Notes: generated by a model not told the origin, from the sequence alone. A stretch of DNA of 26,373 bases from Candidatus Rifleibacteriota bacterium (GCA_017526725.1 JAFXRA010000011.1:1-26373), one strand, 5' to 3'. Positions 14,928 through 23,681 are shown, counted from the first letter of the stretch. Numbers and translations: made by a program.

Positions 14928-15892
14928 GCTTTTCCTGCGCAACCAAGAACGTCTCTTAGTTTATGGCGAACAAGTTCTTTGATGTTAGCACGAGCAGGTT
15001 TGAGATATTCGCGTGGGTCGAATTTATCTGGATGAGCATCAAAGAATTCTCTGATTGTTCCAGTCATAGCAAGGCGCAAGTCAGAGTCGATGTTGATTTT
15101 GCAAACTGCTAATTCGGCAGCTTTTCTGAGTTGTTCTTCTGGAACACCAATAGCATTTGGCATCTTGCCGCCGTGAGAGTTGATCATTTCAACAAAGTTC
15201 TGTGGAACAGAAGAAGAACCGTGAAGAACTATCGGGAAACCTGGCAAACGTTTCATAACTTCTTCTAAGATGTCGAAACGCAGTGGAGGTGGAACTAATA
15301 TGCCTTTTTCGTTTCTGGTGCACTGTTCTGGAGTGAACTTGTAAGCGCCGTGGCTTGTTCCAATAGCAATTGCCAAAGAATCGCAGCCAGTCTTTGAAAC
15401 AAATTCTTCAACTTCTTCTGGTCTAGTATAAGAAGAATCAGCGGCAGAAACCTTAACATCGTCTTCAATACCGGCAAGGCTGCCCAATTCAGCTTCAACA
15501 ACAACACCATGATCGTGAGCATATTCAACAACTTTCTTGGTGATTTCGATGTTTTCAGCAAATGGCTTAGAAGAAGCATCTATCATAACAGAAGTGAAAC
15601 CGCCGTCAATGCAGCTCTTACAGGTTTCAAAATCTGGACCGTGATCAAGATGGAGAACTACGGGAATATCTGGGCATTCTTTTACTGCTGCTTCAACAAG
15701 TTTAACCAAATAAGTGTGATTAGCATAAGCTCTAGCACCCTTAGAAACCTGGAGAATAACAGGAGCTTTTTCTTCTTTACAAGCTTCAGTAATACCCTGA
15801 ACGATTTCCATGTTGTTTACATTGAATGCACCAATTGCATAATGACCTTCATAGGCCTTTTTAAACATATCTTTTGAGGTTACTAATGGCAT
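14924..15892 (-). CDS. fba: Class II fructose-bisphosphate aldolase
   Basis: Catalyses the reversible cleavage of fructose 1,6-bisphosphate to dihydroxyacetone phosphate and glyceraldehyde 3-phosphate in glycolysis and gluconeogenesis, using Zn2+. All class II landmarks are present: D83 and zinc ligand H84 (LHLDHG), E135 (EAELG), zinc ligands H181 (GTSHGAY) and H224 (VLHGSS), and the phosphate-binding NID (267-269). The length of 322 aa fits the long class II (TIM-barrel) forms. ATG at 15892 is chosen because GGAGG lies 5 nt upstream and the protein begins MPLVTSKDMF; a longer 341-aa reading from 15949 adds an untypical hydrophobic tail and no ribosome site. A good promoter lies about 80 bp upstream. 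Confidence 0.97.
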   Translation of the reverse strand: MPLVTSKDMFKKAYEGHYAIGAFNVNNMEIVQGITEACKEEKAPVILQVSKGARAYANHTYLVKLVEAAVKECPDIPVVLHLDHGPDFETCKSCIDGGFTSVMIDASSKPFAENIEITKKVVEYAHDHGVVVEAELGSLAGIEDDVKVSAADSSYTRPEEVEEFVSKTGCDSLAIAIGTSHGAYKFTPEQCTRNEKGILVPPPLRFDILEEVMKRLPGFPIVLHGSSSVPQNFVEMINSHGGKMPNAIGVPEEQLRKAAELAVCKINIDSDLRLAMTGTIREFFDAHPDKFDPREYLKPARANIKELVRHKLRDVLGCAGKA

Positions 15893-15968
15893 ATTGCCCT
15901 CCATAAAAAACTTTGATGATTGCTGAAAAAAAACTACAAACAGCCTCATCTGATATTGTGCTTTAAAG

Positions 15969-15997
15969 ATTTTATCAATTTAGCAAATAAAAGTCAA
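15969..15997 (-). promoter_or_regulatory. Sigma-70 promoter for aldolase gene
   Basis: TTGACT (15992-15997) and TAAAAT (15969-15974) are spaced by 17 bp on the minus strand. Transcription would start near 15962 and give a leader of about 70 nt ending in the GGAGG ribosome site. The aldolase gene therefore appears to be transcribed independently of the metallo-beta-lactamase-fold gene upstream. Confidence 0.65.
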
Positions 15998-16005
15998 AAG
16001 TATAC

Positions 16006-16761
16006 TTACTTCTGAAACTTTCTGATTCTTATAGTTCCAAAAGGAACAACTAAGCTTTCTATTGCCTTCTGATCAGTGCCCATTGTGTGATATGGATATA
16101 AATATTCTGCTTGAATATTATAAGCAAGATCTTCAAACATTTCTTTATCCATAGTGTATGGAAGATTAAATGGAAGAAAAGCAATATTGATTTTTTCTAA
16201 TTTTTTTAGTTCGGGAACATTTTCGGTATCGCCAGCAGCGTAAATTCTGAGACCATCAATATTTAAAATATACCCGTTTCCTCTTCCTTTTGGATGAAAA
16301 GGATTTTTGCCGTCTCTAAGATGTTTAATATTATAAGAAGGAACTGCTTCAACTTTCACACCATCAACAACAGTATCTTCACCATTGGCTAATACTGTCA
16401 TATTATCCATTTTTCCATAATCTTCTGCAACAGCGGCAGTAGTAATAATTTTGGTGCTTTCTTTTGATAACTGCTTCATTAAAGCTTTATCATAATGGTC
16501 AAAATGTTCATGAGTAACAAGAATAACATCTGCTTTTGGAAGCTTAGAATAGTCACCCATATTACTCCAAGGGTCTATATGATAAACTTTGCCATTATTT
16601 TCTATCATTAGAGAACCATGACCAATATAAGTAATCTTAACGTCAGAAGTTTTACCAGCATAAACATCAGACTGTTTTACCATATCAATGTCTTTCTGAC
16701 CATCAGCCACACAAAGAGAATTAATCAAACAGAGAGCAGCACAAACCAACAAAAATTTCAT
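16006..16761 (-). CDS. Exported metallo-beta-lactamase-fold hydrolase
   Basis: After a Sec signal peptide (about 1-19) the 251-aa product has the metallo-hydrolase core: GHGSLMIENNGKVYHIDPW, the HxHxDH metal site (H84, H86, D88, H89), D178 (AAGDTE) and H225 (PYHTMG). It resembles the UPF0173/UlaG-like branch that is usually cytoplasmic; the signal peptide here suggests a periplasmic form. The substrate cannot be told. ATG at 16761 is chosen because GGAGGG (16766-16771) is 4 nt upstream; a TTG at 16773 would use the ribosome site as coding DNA. It stands 113 bp from the aldolase gene and is probably a single-gene unit. Confidence 0.88.
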   Translation of the reverse strand: MKFLLVCAALCLINSLCVADGQKDIDMVKQSDVYAGKTSDVKITYIGHGSLMIENNGKVYHIDPWSNMGDYSKLPKADVILVTHEHFDHYDKALMKQLSKESTKIITTAAVAEDYGKMDNMTVLANGEDTVVDGVKVEAVPSYNIKHLRDGKNPFHPKGRGNGYILNIDGLRIYAAGDTENVPELKKLEKINIAFLPFNLPYTMDKEMFEDLAYNIQAEYLYPYHTMGTDQKAIESLVVPFGTIRIRKFQK

Positions 16762-16874
16762 TTTTCCCTCCAAAAAATAATCAAAGAGTTAACATATAAT
16801 TTTATACGAAATTATCACTGAATAATAGATTTTTTTAAAATACCTAAATAAGTTTTTAATGACTATGATGACTG

Positions 16875-17699
16875 TCATTTCTTTAGAGGTATGATACCGG
16901 GAAAATTGTCTGACTGAGTGCTATAGTCTTTTAAATCTATGGGTTTTGGGAAGATGTCAGGCGAGACACTAGAATCCTTTGTGACATCCATGCTTTTGCC
17001 AATATACCTGACGCCATATAAGCCTTTATAGACATAAACTTCCAGTTTTGGTTCGTCATAAAAAACTATTATTGGGTTTTCTGAGTTTTGACTGTATGGG
17101 TTTGGCTCGTATTTAGACAATTTCTTAACTTTATCAAATACCGACCTGGAAACTTCAATACTATGTCGTCCACAAATGTCAGGTTTCACATCCAAGTAAT
17201 AAATCTTAGTCTTATATTCTTTATTTGTTGTGGTTGTTCTTCCGCTATATATCTTCGAAACATGTTTTTCGCCTTTGGAAAAATCTAAAACACTATTGGT
17301 ACAATTTATGATAATAGCACTCCATACTACCGATGATGTGTAAAGAAACAAAATAACAACGGGAATAAGCAGAAATTTTGCATTTTTCGCTTCAGAACTG
17401 GCATTATACATTTCTTTACCGACTACAAATAAGGTTAAAACAAATATGATTACTGTGTAGATAGCCGCAATAAAACCAATTTTACTATTACAAAAACTAT
17501 CAATATAGTTAGCAGTAAATATCCAATCAGATATAAACAAATAAGCAAGAGAAAAGACAAAAGACAAAACGCTGATTATAGAAATTAACGGAAAATTCTT
17601 AATGAAAAGCCTGTTATAACTTTTATCTTTCCTTAGAGGGCAAAAGTATGCATCAGAAAGACAAAATAAAACGACATGTGTAACTAATGCAGTTTCCAT
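16875..17699 (-). CDS. Three-helix membrane protein of unknown function
   Basis: I do not recognise this family. Helices are predicted at about 34-58, 73-93 and 107-131, followed by a soluble domain of about 140 residues (YYLDVKPDICGRHSIEVSRSVFDKV...IIVFYDEPKLEVYVYKGLYGVRYIG) that is beta-rich. The N-terminus before the first helix contains three Cys and may be partly hydrophobic. No ribosome site lies before the ATG, and the DNA just upstream is a 7-8-bp repeat, so the true start could differ. The DNA sequence gives no sign of frame damage. It may be an integral membrane sensor or transport accessory, but nothing specific supports this. Confidence 0.65.
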   Translation of the reverse strand: METALVTHVVLFCLSDAYFCPLRKDKSYNRLFIKNFPLISIISVLSFVFSLAYLFISDWIFTANYIDSFCNSKIGFIAAIYTVIIFVLTLFVVGKEMYNASSEAKNAKFLLIPVVILFLYTSSVVWSAIIINCTNSVLDFSKGEKHVSKIYSGRTTTTNKEYKTKIYYLDVKPDICGRHSIEVSRSVFDKVKKLSKYEPNPYSQNSENPIIVFYDEPKLEVYVYKGLYGVRYIGKSMDVTKDSSVSPDIFPKPIDLKDYSTQSDNFPGIIPLKK

Positions 17700-17700
17700 A

Positions 17701-17735
17701 ATATTGCTCTTTCGCTCTTTGCTCTATTGCTCTAA
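17701..17735 (-). repeat. TAGAG-type 7-8-bp repeats, block next to 274-aa gene
   Basis: On the minus strand the units GAGCAATA, GAGCAAA, GAGCGAAA and GAGCAATA follow one another at 7-8-bp spacing (GCTCT at 17706, 17714, 17721 and 17729 on the + strand). They end two bases before the start codon of the membrane-protein gene. Confidence 0.65.
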
Positions 17736-17810
17736 ACTCTTTGCTATCTCACATCTCATTTCTCAATTCAATCTCTTTCTTAATCCCTATAACAAAGTTT
17801 TCTATAATTA

Positions 17811-17855
17811 GGTCACCACTCCGGCACTACGTGCCACCTCTCCTCAAGGAGAGGC
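17811..17855. repeat. REP-like double hairpin, copy 2
   Basis: GGTCACCACT is followed by a small hairpin GGCAC-TAC-GTGCC (17823-17827, 17831-17835... with a 3-nt loop) and then CCTCTCC-TCAA-GGAGAGG (17837-17854) and CTTTAG. The second stem matches copy 1 at 1380-1397 in loop and flanks but carries a compensating T/A pair change. Two adjacent hairpins with conserved flanks are typical of REP-type dispersed elements. It lies in the spacer after the Hsp70 operon and may also stop transcripts. Confidence 0.65.
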
Positions 17856-17866
17856 TTTAGAACATC

Positions 17867-17907
17867 CTCTTTCCTCTACGCTCTATGCTCTATCGCTCTA
17901 TCGCTCT
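17867..17907 (-). repeat. TAGAGCGA-type repeats starting in the Hsp70 stop codon
   Basis: Minus-strand units run TAGAGCGA, TAGAGCGA, TAGAGCA, TAGAGCG, TAGAGGA and AAGAGGA. The first overlaps the TAG stop of the 919-aa Hsp70 gene. The array shows how the repeat is anchored at a gene end, as after the aldolase gene. Confidence 0.7.
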
Positions 17908-20665
17908 AATCAGTGTCTTTCACCCAGACAAAGCCAGAAGGAAGAGCTTCACCTGTAATTTCCTGCAAATCGTTTTCTTCTAACTTAACAGCCTTGAGAA
18001 GAGGTTTTATAAAATTCTTCTTTTTAAGCTTCTTTTTAAAGACATCAAGAATATCGCTGCGAAGCTGATCTTCGATTTGAACCATTCTATCGCCGGTTTT
18101 TCTGCCTATTTCTCGCAAAGCAGTATCTAAATATGAACTACCGGGTATTGCTTTTCTAAGAAGCTTAGCAGCCCACTCATTTGCAACACTTGGCGGAACC
18201 ATCAGACTGTCTTGAGCATAAGTAAGTTCTCTAGCACCCAATCTAGCAACAGTGCTCAAAGAAACATAATCTACTCCAAAACTCATCGGAGTATCTAAGA
18301 TAAGATTACCCAAACTTATTTTTTCTTCAACGCTTAGACGTTCCAAATGCCCCAACAATCGCCAAAGCTGGTTTCTTTCGTGCTGAACAACCTTTCTAGG
18401 CTTTTTATCACGTTTTTTGGGTGGGAAAAGAATAGGTAAAACATAATTTTTTAACGCAAGCTGCCTTTCTGGTGAAAGCCCTGGCGCTATGCGCTTCCAC
18501 ATTCCCCACCATTCTGCCCAGAATTCAACATTATCATAATCAAATGATTCGAAAACCATTTTCCACATTCTGTCAACACGCTCAGAGTCGCCTTTTACGC
18601 CATATCCTGGTCTTAAAGTATAACCCAATAATCTACACCAGATTGTCATAGAAGCTTGATTATGTCTGAAATCGGATTCTCTTGCAACGACAACATCGAA
18701 TAACTGCCTGAGCATTTCAGCATCCCAAGATCCTCTATCGCTGCCGATTATTTTTTCTATTTCCTTAAAAATAGAATTAAATTCTAATTTTCCAGCGAAA
18801 GAACTATCTAACACTTTGTCAATTTCTTTTAATTGAGCTGATGTAAGAGGAACTTTACGTTTTACCGGCGCAGAATTATCTGACTTTTTGTCACTTTCAC
18901 CCAAATCGAACCTAAGTTCTTGTGAGAAACTACCTTTTAATTCTTCGCAGAAAATCTGTAAATAACCAGTTTCACGCAGTTTTATACGAATGTTTACCTG
19001 TCTTTCACCCTTAGCTGTCTGTGCTTTTAATTTACACGGGGGAAGTGGCAAATAACGTTTTGAGTTGAATCTGATTGTTCTGCCAAACTCCTCTGCTTTT
19101 GGCGGTAATGGAGTGTAGAACAGATAAAAAGCGGCATCATGGCTTAAATCTATGCCGAGAGTTTTGCCTTTTAAATCGTAGTCTGTTTCTGTTTCAGAGC
19201 CTTTGGGCAAAATACAGATGAGCTGTTCGGGGACATATTTATCAATGGTTGAGCTGGAAGAGTTTCCAATACCAAGATAAATAGAAACAGGATTTCCACT
19301 GTGAATCTTCTGTCCTAAGCCCATGCCTACGACGCCATAATAAGCAGCACCAGCAGCTACAGCTAATATAGGATGCGGATTTTCTAGAACTTTGGGTTCC
19401 TCACCGCGCCATAACCCGATAACTTCGCACAAACGCTGGCGTAAGCAGTCGGCTTTCATGGTTCCACCGTTAAATAACACTGCGTCAGGCATAACATCAT
19501 TATCTTTCAAAAATGCAGCCAAATGCTTAGTTACAGCAGCATCTTTGGTAAAAGGCAAACCTGCTTCAGATAAGCCCAAAGCTTCACTTTCATCGGGATA
19601 TTCATTAGAATCAACCAATGGGAAAAAGCCGTCTATAAGGATTTGACGCAATTTATTGGCTTCGATCTGAACTCGAGCAGAACCAGACAGCACACCGCTT
19701 CCAGAACCAGTAATCGTAAAATCTATTTTATCATTGTTTTCTTCAGAAAGTATTTTTTCTTTCTGGGTTCGGCTCTGAGCCAAAAGTGACAGCCACTGTT
19801 TTGAATTAAGTCTTTTGCCTTTATTGTTAAAAGTTGCTTCGGCATTTCTAGCCAAAGTCAAGTCAAGATTATCGCCGCCAATCAACAGATGAGGTCCGAC
19901 AGCTAATCTTGTAAATTCAGCATGATTGCCGTCTTTAACCCAATTTACATTAATTAAGCTGAAATCTGTTGTTCCACCGCCAACATCAATTACTAACACG
20001 GTGTCAACACCCTTCAACTCAGAAACCATAGTTGTAGGATTTCGCTGCAAATAATCATAAAAAGCGGCTTGAGGTTCTTCTAATAATGAATAATTTTTAA
20101 TACCTGCTTTTTCTATTGCTTCTAAAGTTAAATTGCGTGCTGATGGGTCAAAAGAGGCTGGAACAGTAACTATAACTTTTTGTTTTTCAAAAAGTGAATC
20201 TTCGCCTTCAATGCCTATTTTTGCATCCCAAAGGTTTTTAAGATAAGTTAAATATTCGCAGGCAGCATCTACTGGGGAAATCTTTTTGTCTGTGATTTCG
20301 CTCTGCCATGGCAGAATAGGAGATTGTCTTTCTGCTCTTGGATGGCAAAGCCAAGACTTGCTACTATGTATGTAACGACCTGGAACCTGGCTGCCAAGTT
20401 CTTTTGCGTAATTACCGATAATTTTGCCAGGTCTTTCCATCCATTCCGGACGTGTTAAAACTCTGTTTTCTTCAACCAGATAAATATTAGAAGGCAGTGT
20501 TGGCAAATCATCAATCATACTGTCGTTGACAAGCTGAGTAATAGGAAGATTTTTAATCTTCAGATTCTTGTCGTGCAAATCGCAGTATGAAAGAGCACAT
20601 TGTGTAGTACCAAGGTCTATACCTATTACATATCGAATATCTATAGCTTTATCTAATATACCCAT
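17906..20665 (-). CDS. Hsp70-family protein with C-terminal DUF3731
   Basis: An ATP-dependent Hsp70-type chaperone. The ATPase domain (about 10-450) has phosphate loop 1 GIDLGTTQ (15-22), a conserved catalytic Lys (K103, in SSKSWL), LLEEPQAAF (194-202), phosphate loop 2 VIDVGGGTTDFSL (225-237) and the adenosine motif LFNGG (397-401). A beta segment (about 460-590) replaces the usual substrate domain. Residues 605-919 match the DUF3731 extension found in one of two paired Hsp70s in Proteobacteria (VARLGARELTYA, VPPSVANEWA). No J-protein or nucleotide exchange factor is nearby. The ATG overlaps the TAA of the upstream Hsp70 as TAATG, with no ribosome site, so translation is coupled. DUF3731's role is not known. 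Confidence 0.93.
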   Translation of the reverse strand: MGILDKAIDIRYVIGIDLGTTQCALSYCDLHDKNLKIKNLPITQLVNDSMIDDLPTLPSNIYLVEENRVLTRPEWMERPGKIIGNYAKELGSQVPGRYIHSSKSWLCHPRAERQSPILPWQSEITDKKISPVDAACEYLTYLKNLWDAKIGIEGEDSLFEKQKVIVTVPASFDPSARNLTLEAIEKAGIKNYSLLEEPQAAFYDYLQRNPTTMVSELKGVDTVLVIDVGGGTTDFSLINVNWVKDGNHAEFTRLAVGPHLLIGGDNLDLTLARNAEATFNNKGKRLNSKQWLSLLAQSRTQKEKILSEENNDKIDFTITGSGSGVLSGSARVQIEANKLRQILIDGFFPLVDSNEYPDESEALGLSEAGLPFTKDAAVTKHLAAFLKDNDVMPDAVLFNGGTMKADCLRQRLCEVIGLWRGEEPKVLENPHPILAVAAGAAYYGVVGMGLGQKIHSGNPVSIYLGIGNSSSSTIDKYVPEQLICILPKGSETETDYDLKGKTLGIDLSHDAAFYLFYTPLPPKAEEFGRTIRFNSKRYLPLPPCKLKAQTAKGERQVNIRIKLRETGYLQIFCEELKGSFSQELRFDLGESDKKSDNSAPVKRKVPLTSAQLKEIDKVLDSSFAGKLEFNSIFKEIEKIIGSDRGSWDAEMLRQLFDVVVARESDFRHNQASMTIWCRLLGYTLRPGYGVKGDSERVDRMWKMVFESFDYDNVEFWAEWWGMWKRIAPGLSPERQLALKNYVLPILFPPKKRDKKPRKVVQHERNQLWRLLGHLERLSVEEKISLGNLILDTPMSFGVDYVSLSTVARLGARELTYAQDSLMVPPSVANEWAAKLLRKAIPGSSYLDTALREIGRKTGDRMVQIEDQLRSDILDVFKKKLKKKNFIKPLLKAVKLEENDLQEITGEALPSGFVWVKDTD

Positions 20666-22449
20666 TAGGCGGTTTCTCTGACGTTGAATTCCAGTTTCCA
20701 GCGGTGGTCGCCGTTAAGTTCGATGCAGTAAACTTCTAAGGTGCCAATTTCTGTGATTGCTACCTGAAGTTTAACATCTACAATATCGCCAGGCTTCATG
20801 CCTTCGTAGGCTTCTAACTCTAATCTAAGAGAACTAGTGTCTTCGAAGGTTTCATCCATATCTTCAAAAATTTCACCAAAGTTGTCATCACGTCTGCAAT
20901 TTGATTTAAAGAATTTAAATTCAGCAGTTTTACCAATGCGTATTGCAAAAGTTCTGTCTGGAACATCTAATGTAGTGCCTTCTTCTGTTCCCTGTTTTGC
21001 AACACACAAAGCTTTAATCGGTGGTTTGAAGCCAGGAATAGCAGGAATAGCAGATTCAACACCTAAATAATATGACTGGGAAACTCCGCCTCTGATGCGT
21101 ATTCCGTGACCTTCGCTGATGGTTCCGAAATAAGTAGCGCCTCTAGCAACAGCCTGGGAAAGTTCAGCACCTTCTAAAACCTTGATGGGCTCTTTCCCAG
21201 CTTCTTTAAGCCAAGAATCTATTACTTCAACCAACTTGTTCTTGAATACTTCTGATTTGAAAACACCACCATTAAACAGTATAGCTCTAGGATAGCCATA
21301 TGTTTTGGTATCGCTGTTCTGACTGCGCAGGAATTTAGCCAGATGTCTTGTAATAGCCGGGTCTGCAGCATACATCAGATTAATTTCTCTGACACCACCT
21401 TCTGTGGCTTCGACTGGAGAATCATCAAAAGCACATTTGGGGAAGAAACCTTCCACCAAAGCGTCAACATCTTTGCGTTCAATATTTGTTTTTATAGTGC
21501 TTGCAATCAAAGAACTACCGCGGCCAGAAATTACTACTGGTGCAGATTCCTTAGCTGTATCGGTTAAAAGTTCTTCTTTTGCTTTTCTGCATTGATGACT
21601 CAACTGAATAGTCTGCCAATGACTGACTTTTTTATTGGCAGCTTCAAGCTTTTGTTTAGCTATATAAGCCAAAGTCAAATCCATGTTATCGCCACCAAGC
21701 AGAATATGATTACCGACCGCAACACGTTCTAAGCTTAAATCACCGTTTGATTCGCCAATCTCAATAAGTGAAAAGTCTGTAGTACCACCACCCACGTCTA
21801 CAACTAACACTGTGTCTCCTTTAGAAACCTGTTTTCTCCAAGGCTTTTCATTCTGAGAAATCCAAGAGTAGAAAGCAGCCTGGGGTTCTTCTAAAAGAGC
21901 AGCTTCAGGAAGCTTAGCTTCTTTTGCAGCTTCCACAACCAAATCTCTAGCTGCAGCATCAAAAGAAGCCGGTATAGTTATAACAACTTTTTGATTTTCC
22001 AGCTTGTCTTTTGGGAATTTGCGGTTCCAGGCTTCTCTGACATGGTTTAAAAATATAGTCATAGCCTTAAAAGGCGATATCTTTTCTGCACCTTCAGGAG
22101 CATTCCAAGGCAAAATAGCTTCTTTTCTGTTTATTCTAGGATTACAAAGCCAAGATTTTGCAGAAGAAATAAGTCTGTCAGGAACTTCTGAACCTCTTTC
22201 CCTTGCATATTCACCTATTATAAACTTAGATTCCAAATCCCAGTCTAATACAGGCTTTTCTTTGATTCTTTCAAAAATAAATGATGGAAGCACATCAAGC
22301 CATTCTATAGCGCCTTTTGCCAATTCTTGAGCTATGGGAGCCAGATTGATTTCGGGCTTTTCGTCTTCTTTTACAGCTAATGGAGCGTAACCAACAACAA
22401 TATTAGTGGTTCCTAAATCTATACCTACGATATATTTTTGTTTTGCCAT
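20665..22449 (-). CDS. Hsp70-family protein of the DUF2760 module
   Basis: A second Hsp70-type ATPase. The nucleotide-binding domain (about 5-450) has GIDLGTTN (9-16), Lys98 (SAKSWL), LLEEPQAAF (185-193), VVDVGGGTTDFSL (216-228) and LFNGG (391-395). A short beta domain (about 460-590) follows; the alpha-helical lid of DnaK is absent and the protein ends at 594 aa. The start is supported by AAGGAG with about 8-nt spacing. It is 11 bp downstream of the DUF2760 gene and overlaps the 919-aa Hsp70 gene by one base. The conserved order DUF2760, Hsp70, Hsp70-DUF3731 argues that the two Hsp70s work together; partners and substrates are unknown. This is not the housekeeping dnaK, since grpE and dnaJ are missing and the lid is lost. 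Confidence 0.93.
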   Translation of the reverse strand: MAKQKYIVGIDLGTTNIVVGYAPLAVKEDEKPEINLAPIAQELAKGAIEWLDVLPSFIFERIKEKPVLDWDLESKFIIGEYARERGSEVPDRLISSAKSWLCNPRINRKEAILPWNAPEGAEKISPFKAMTIFLNHVREAWNRKFPKDKLENQKVVITIPASFDAAARDLVVEAAKEAKLPEAALLEEPQAAFYSWISQNEKPWRKQVSKGDTVLVVDVGGGTTDFSLIEIGESNGDLSLERVAVGNHILLGGDNMDLTLAYIAKQKLEAANKKVSHWQTIQLSHQCRKAKEELLTDTAKESAPVVISGRGSSLIASTIKTNIERKDVDALVEGFFPKCAFDDSPVEATEGGVREINLMYAADPAITRHLAKFLRSQNSDTKTYGYPRAILFNGGVFKSEVFKNKLVEVIDSWLKEAGKEPIKVLEGAELSQAVARGATYFGTISEGHGIRIRGGVSQSYYLGVESAIPAIPGFKPPIKALCVAKQGTEEGTTLDVPDRTFAIRIGKTAEFKFFKSNCRRDDNFGEIFEDMDETFEDTSSLRLELEAYEGMKPGDIVDVKLQVAITEIGTLEVYCIELNGDHRWKLEFNVRETA

Positions 22450-22460
22450 CGGAAAACTCC

Positions 22461-23591
22461 TTAGTTAATTTCTATTTCTGCGGGGGCAATTACATTGCCC
22501 TTCCAGCCGTCAACAAGTTCTGGGAGGTTACATTCTTTAAGGCGCCAGCCGTGATGAATGAGTTCACCCTTATATGGACCTGATTCTGGAACAGAACCAG
22601 AAAGTTTGATTGTTTCTGGGTCAGCTTCATCAACAGTAACAATACTACCTTCTTCTTCCTTTAAAACTGGTTCTACAACAAGACGGTCTTTTAAGAGCTT
22701 AGCACAGCCTTCCAAAACAGGTCTGACAGCTCCGCCCAAGTCTTCATCTTCAATACCAGAAATATCTTCATTCAAAAGGTCGATTAAACGCCCTTCTTTC
22801 TGGAGCAAATAAAGAATCTGATAAGCAGCCGGAGGGATAGCTTCTTTCCCACCTTTAACATTTGCAGCAGCGGCTTTTATTTCTTCGGCCTGTGCTTCAA
22901 TCTGTTTTGTAAGTTCGATTATTTTTGCCTTGAGCTCATCTTTTTCTGAATCACTGGCTTTTAGTTTGGAATTAAGCTTTTCAACTTCTCGTCGAATACC
23001 TTTATTGTCTTTTTCTAGGTTTTCAGCTTTGCTACTAACTGCTTCGGCTTCTGATTTTAATTTGTCGAATTCTGCTGTTTTATTTTCTAAATTGGTTTTG
23101 TTTTCATCAAGAGCTTTCTTAGCTTCATCCAAGCTAAGCTGAATTTGATTAATCTTTTCGGAATCAACTTTATTGGCTTCAAGTTGGTTTTTCAGTTCTT
23201 CGCCTGCTTTATTGCTTTCATCTAATTTTGCCTGAATTTGAGTCAATTCTTCTGATTTAGCATTAAATTCTTCATCAGTATGAAGCTGTTTCTTAGTTTT
23301 ATCAGTAAGAGTCAACAAAACTAAAACAAGTGTCAAAATCATATACCCAGCACCAAATCCTATTGGTACAGAATATTCTTTAAGTTTTCTAACAAGTCTT
23401 TCAGGAGATTCTTCTTTTACAACACAACCACCAGGTAATATTCCTTTTACCTGAGGGTCAGAACTTGGAGCAACCATAGGAACAGAAGAAGAAGTTCCTC
23501 CGCATCCAAAAGCCTCTCTGTTCAAATATAGAGCTATGCCAACAAAACCAATAGTCAATATCAAAAGTAAAACAGCAGTAAATTTTTTCAT
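22461..23591 (-). CDS. Membrane and coiled-coil DUF2760 protein
   Basis: The C-terminal 125 residues (about 250-376) match DUF2760: IPPAAYQILYLLQKEGRLIDLLNEDISG, GAVRPVLEGCAKLL, VVEPVLKEEEGSIVTV and GELIHHGWRLKECNLPEL...VIAPAEIEI. DUF2760 genes are usually about 200 codons and precede two Hsp70 genes. Here the protein is longer: membrane helix 3-23, a 50-residue outside loop with Cys30 and Cys56, helix 75-96, and a charged coiled coil (about 105-245) that separates the membrane from DUF2760. This would hold the chaperone pair near the inner membrane. GAGG lies 5 nt before the ATG. It is first in the operon; a possible promoter is at 23620-23653. Confidence 0.9.
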   Translation of the reverse strand: MKKFTAVLLLILTIGFVGIALYLNREAFGCGGTSSSVPMVAPSSDPQVKGILPGGCVVKEESPERLVRKLKEYSVPIGFGAGYMILTLVLVLLTLTDKTKKQLHTDEEFNAKSEELTQIQAKLDESNKAGEELKNQLEANKVDSEKINQIQLSLDEAKKALDENKTNLENKTAEFDKLKSEAEAVSSKAENLEKDNKGIRREVEKLNSKLKASDSEKDELKAKIIELTKQIEAQAEEIKAAAANVKGGKEAIPPAAYQILYLLQKEGRLIDLLNEDISGIEDEDLGGAVRPVLEGCAKLLKDRLVVEPVLKEEEGSIVTVDEADPETIKLSGSVPESGPYKGELIHHGWRLKECNLPELVDGWKGNVIAPAEIEIN

Positions 23592-23619
23592 AAGAACCTC
23601 TGTATTGTAGTCTGCAATT

Positions 23620-23653
23620 ATTATAGCCTACAATCTATTTTCTTTATAGTCAA
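23620..23653 (-). promoter_or_regulatory. Possible promoter for DUF2760-Hsp70 operon
   Basis: A perfect TATAAT (23620-23625) and a TTGACT (23648-23653) occur on the minus strand, but the 22-bp spacing is too long for a normal sigma-70 site. The -10 may be used with another -35 or an activator. The predicted start near 23613 would leave a leader of about 22 nt. Confidence 0.35.
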
Positions 23654-23681
23654 TTTTTCATTTTCACTGCAAAAAGAGTAT

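Noticed and set aside
15893..15949. N-terminal extension of the aldolase starting MRLFVVFFQQ
   Set aside because: No ribosome site, untypical hydrophobic residues, and a proper GGAGG before the MPLVTS start.
16762..16773. TTG start for the metallo-hydrolase
   Set aside because: It would translate the GGAGGG ribosome site; ATG at 16761 is correctly spaced.
20665..22449. Housekeeping dnaK
   Set aside because: No lid domain, no grpE or dnaJ neighbour, and the context is the DUF2760 module.
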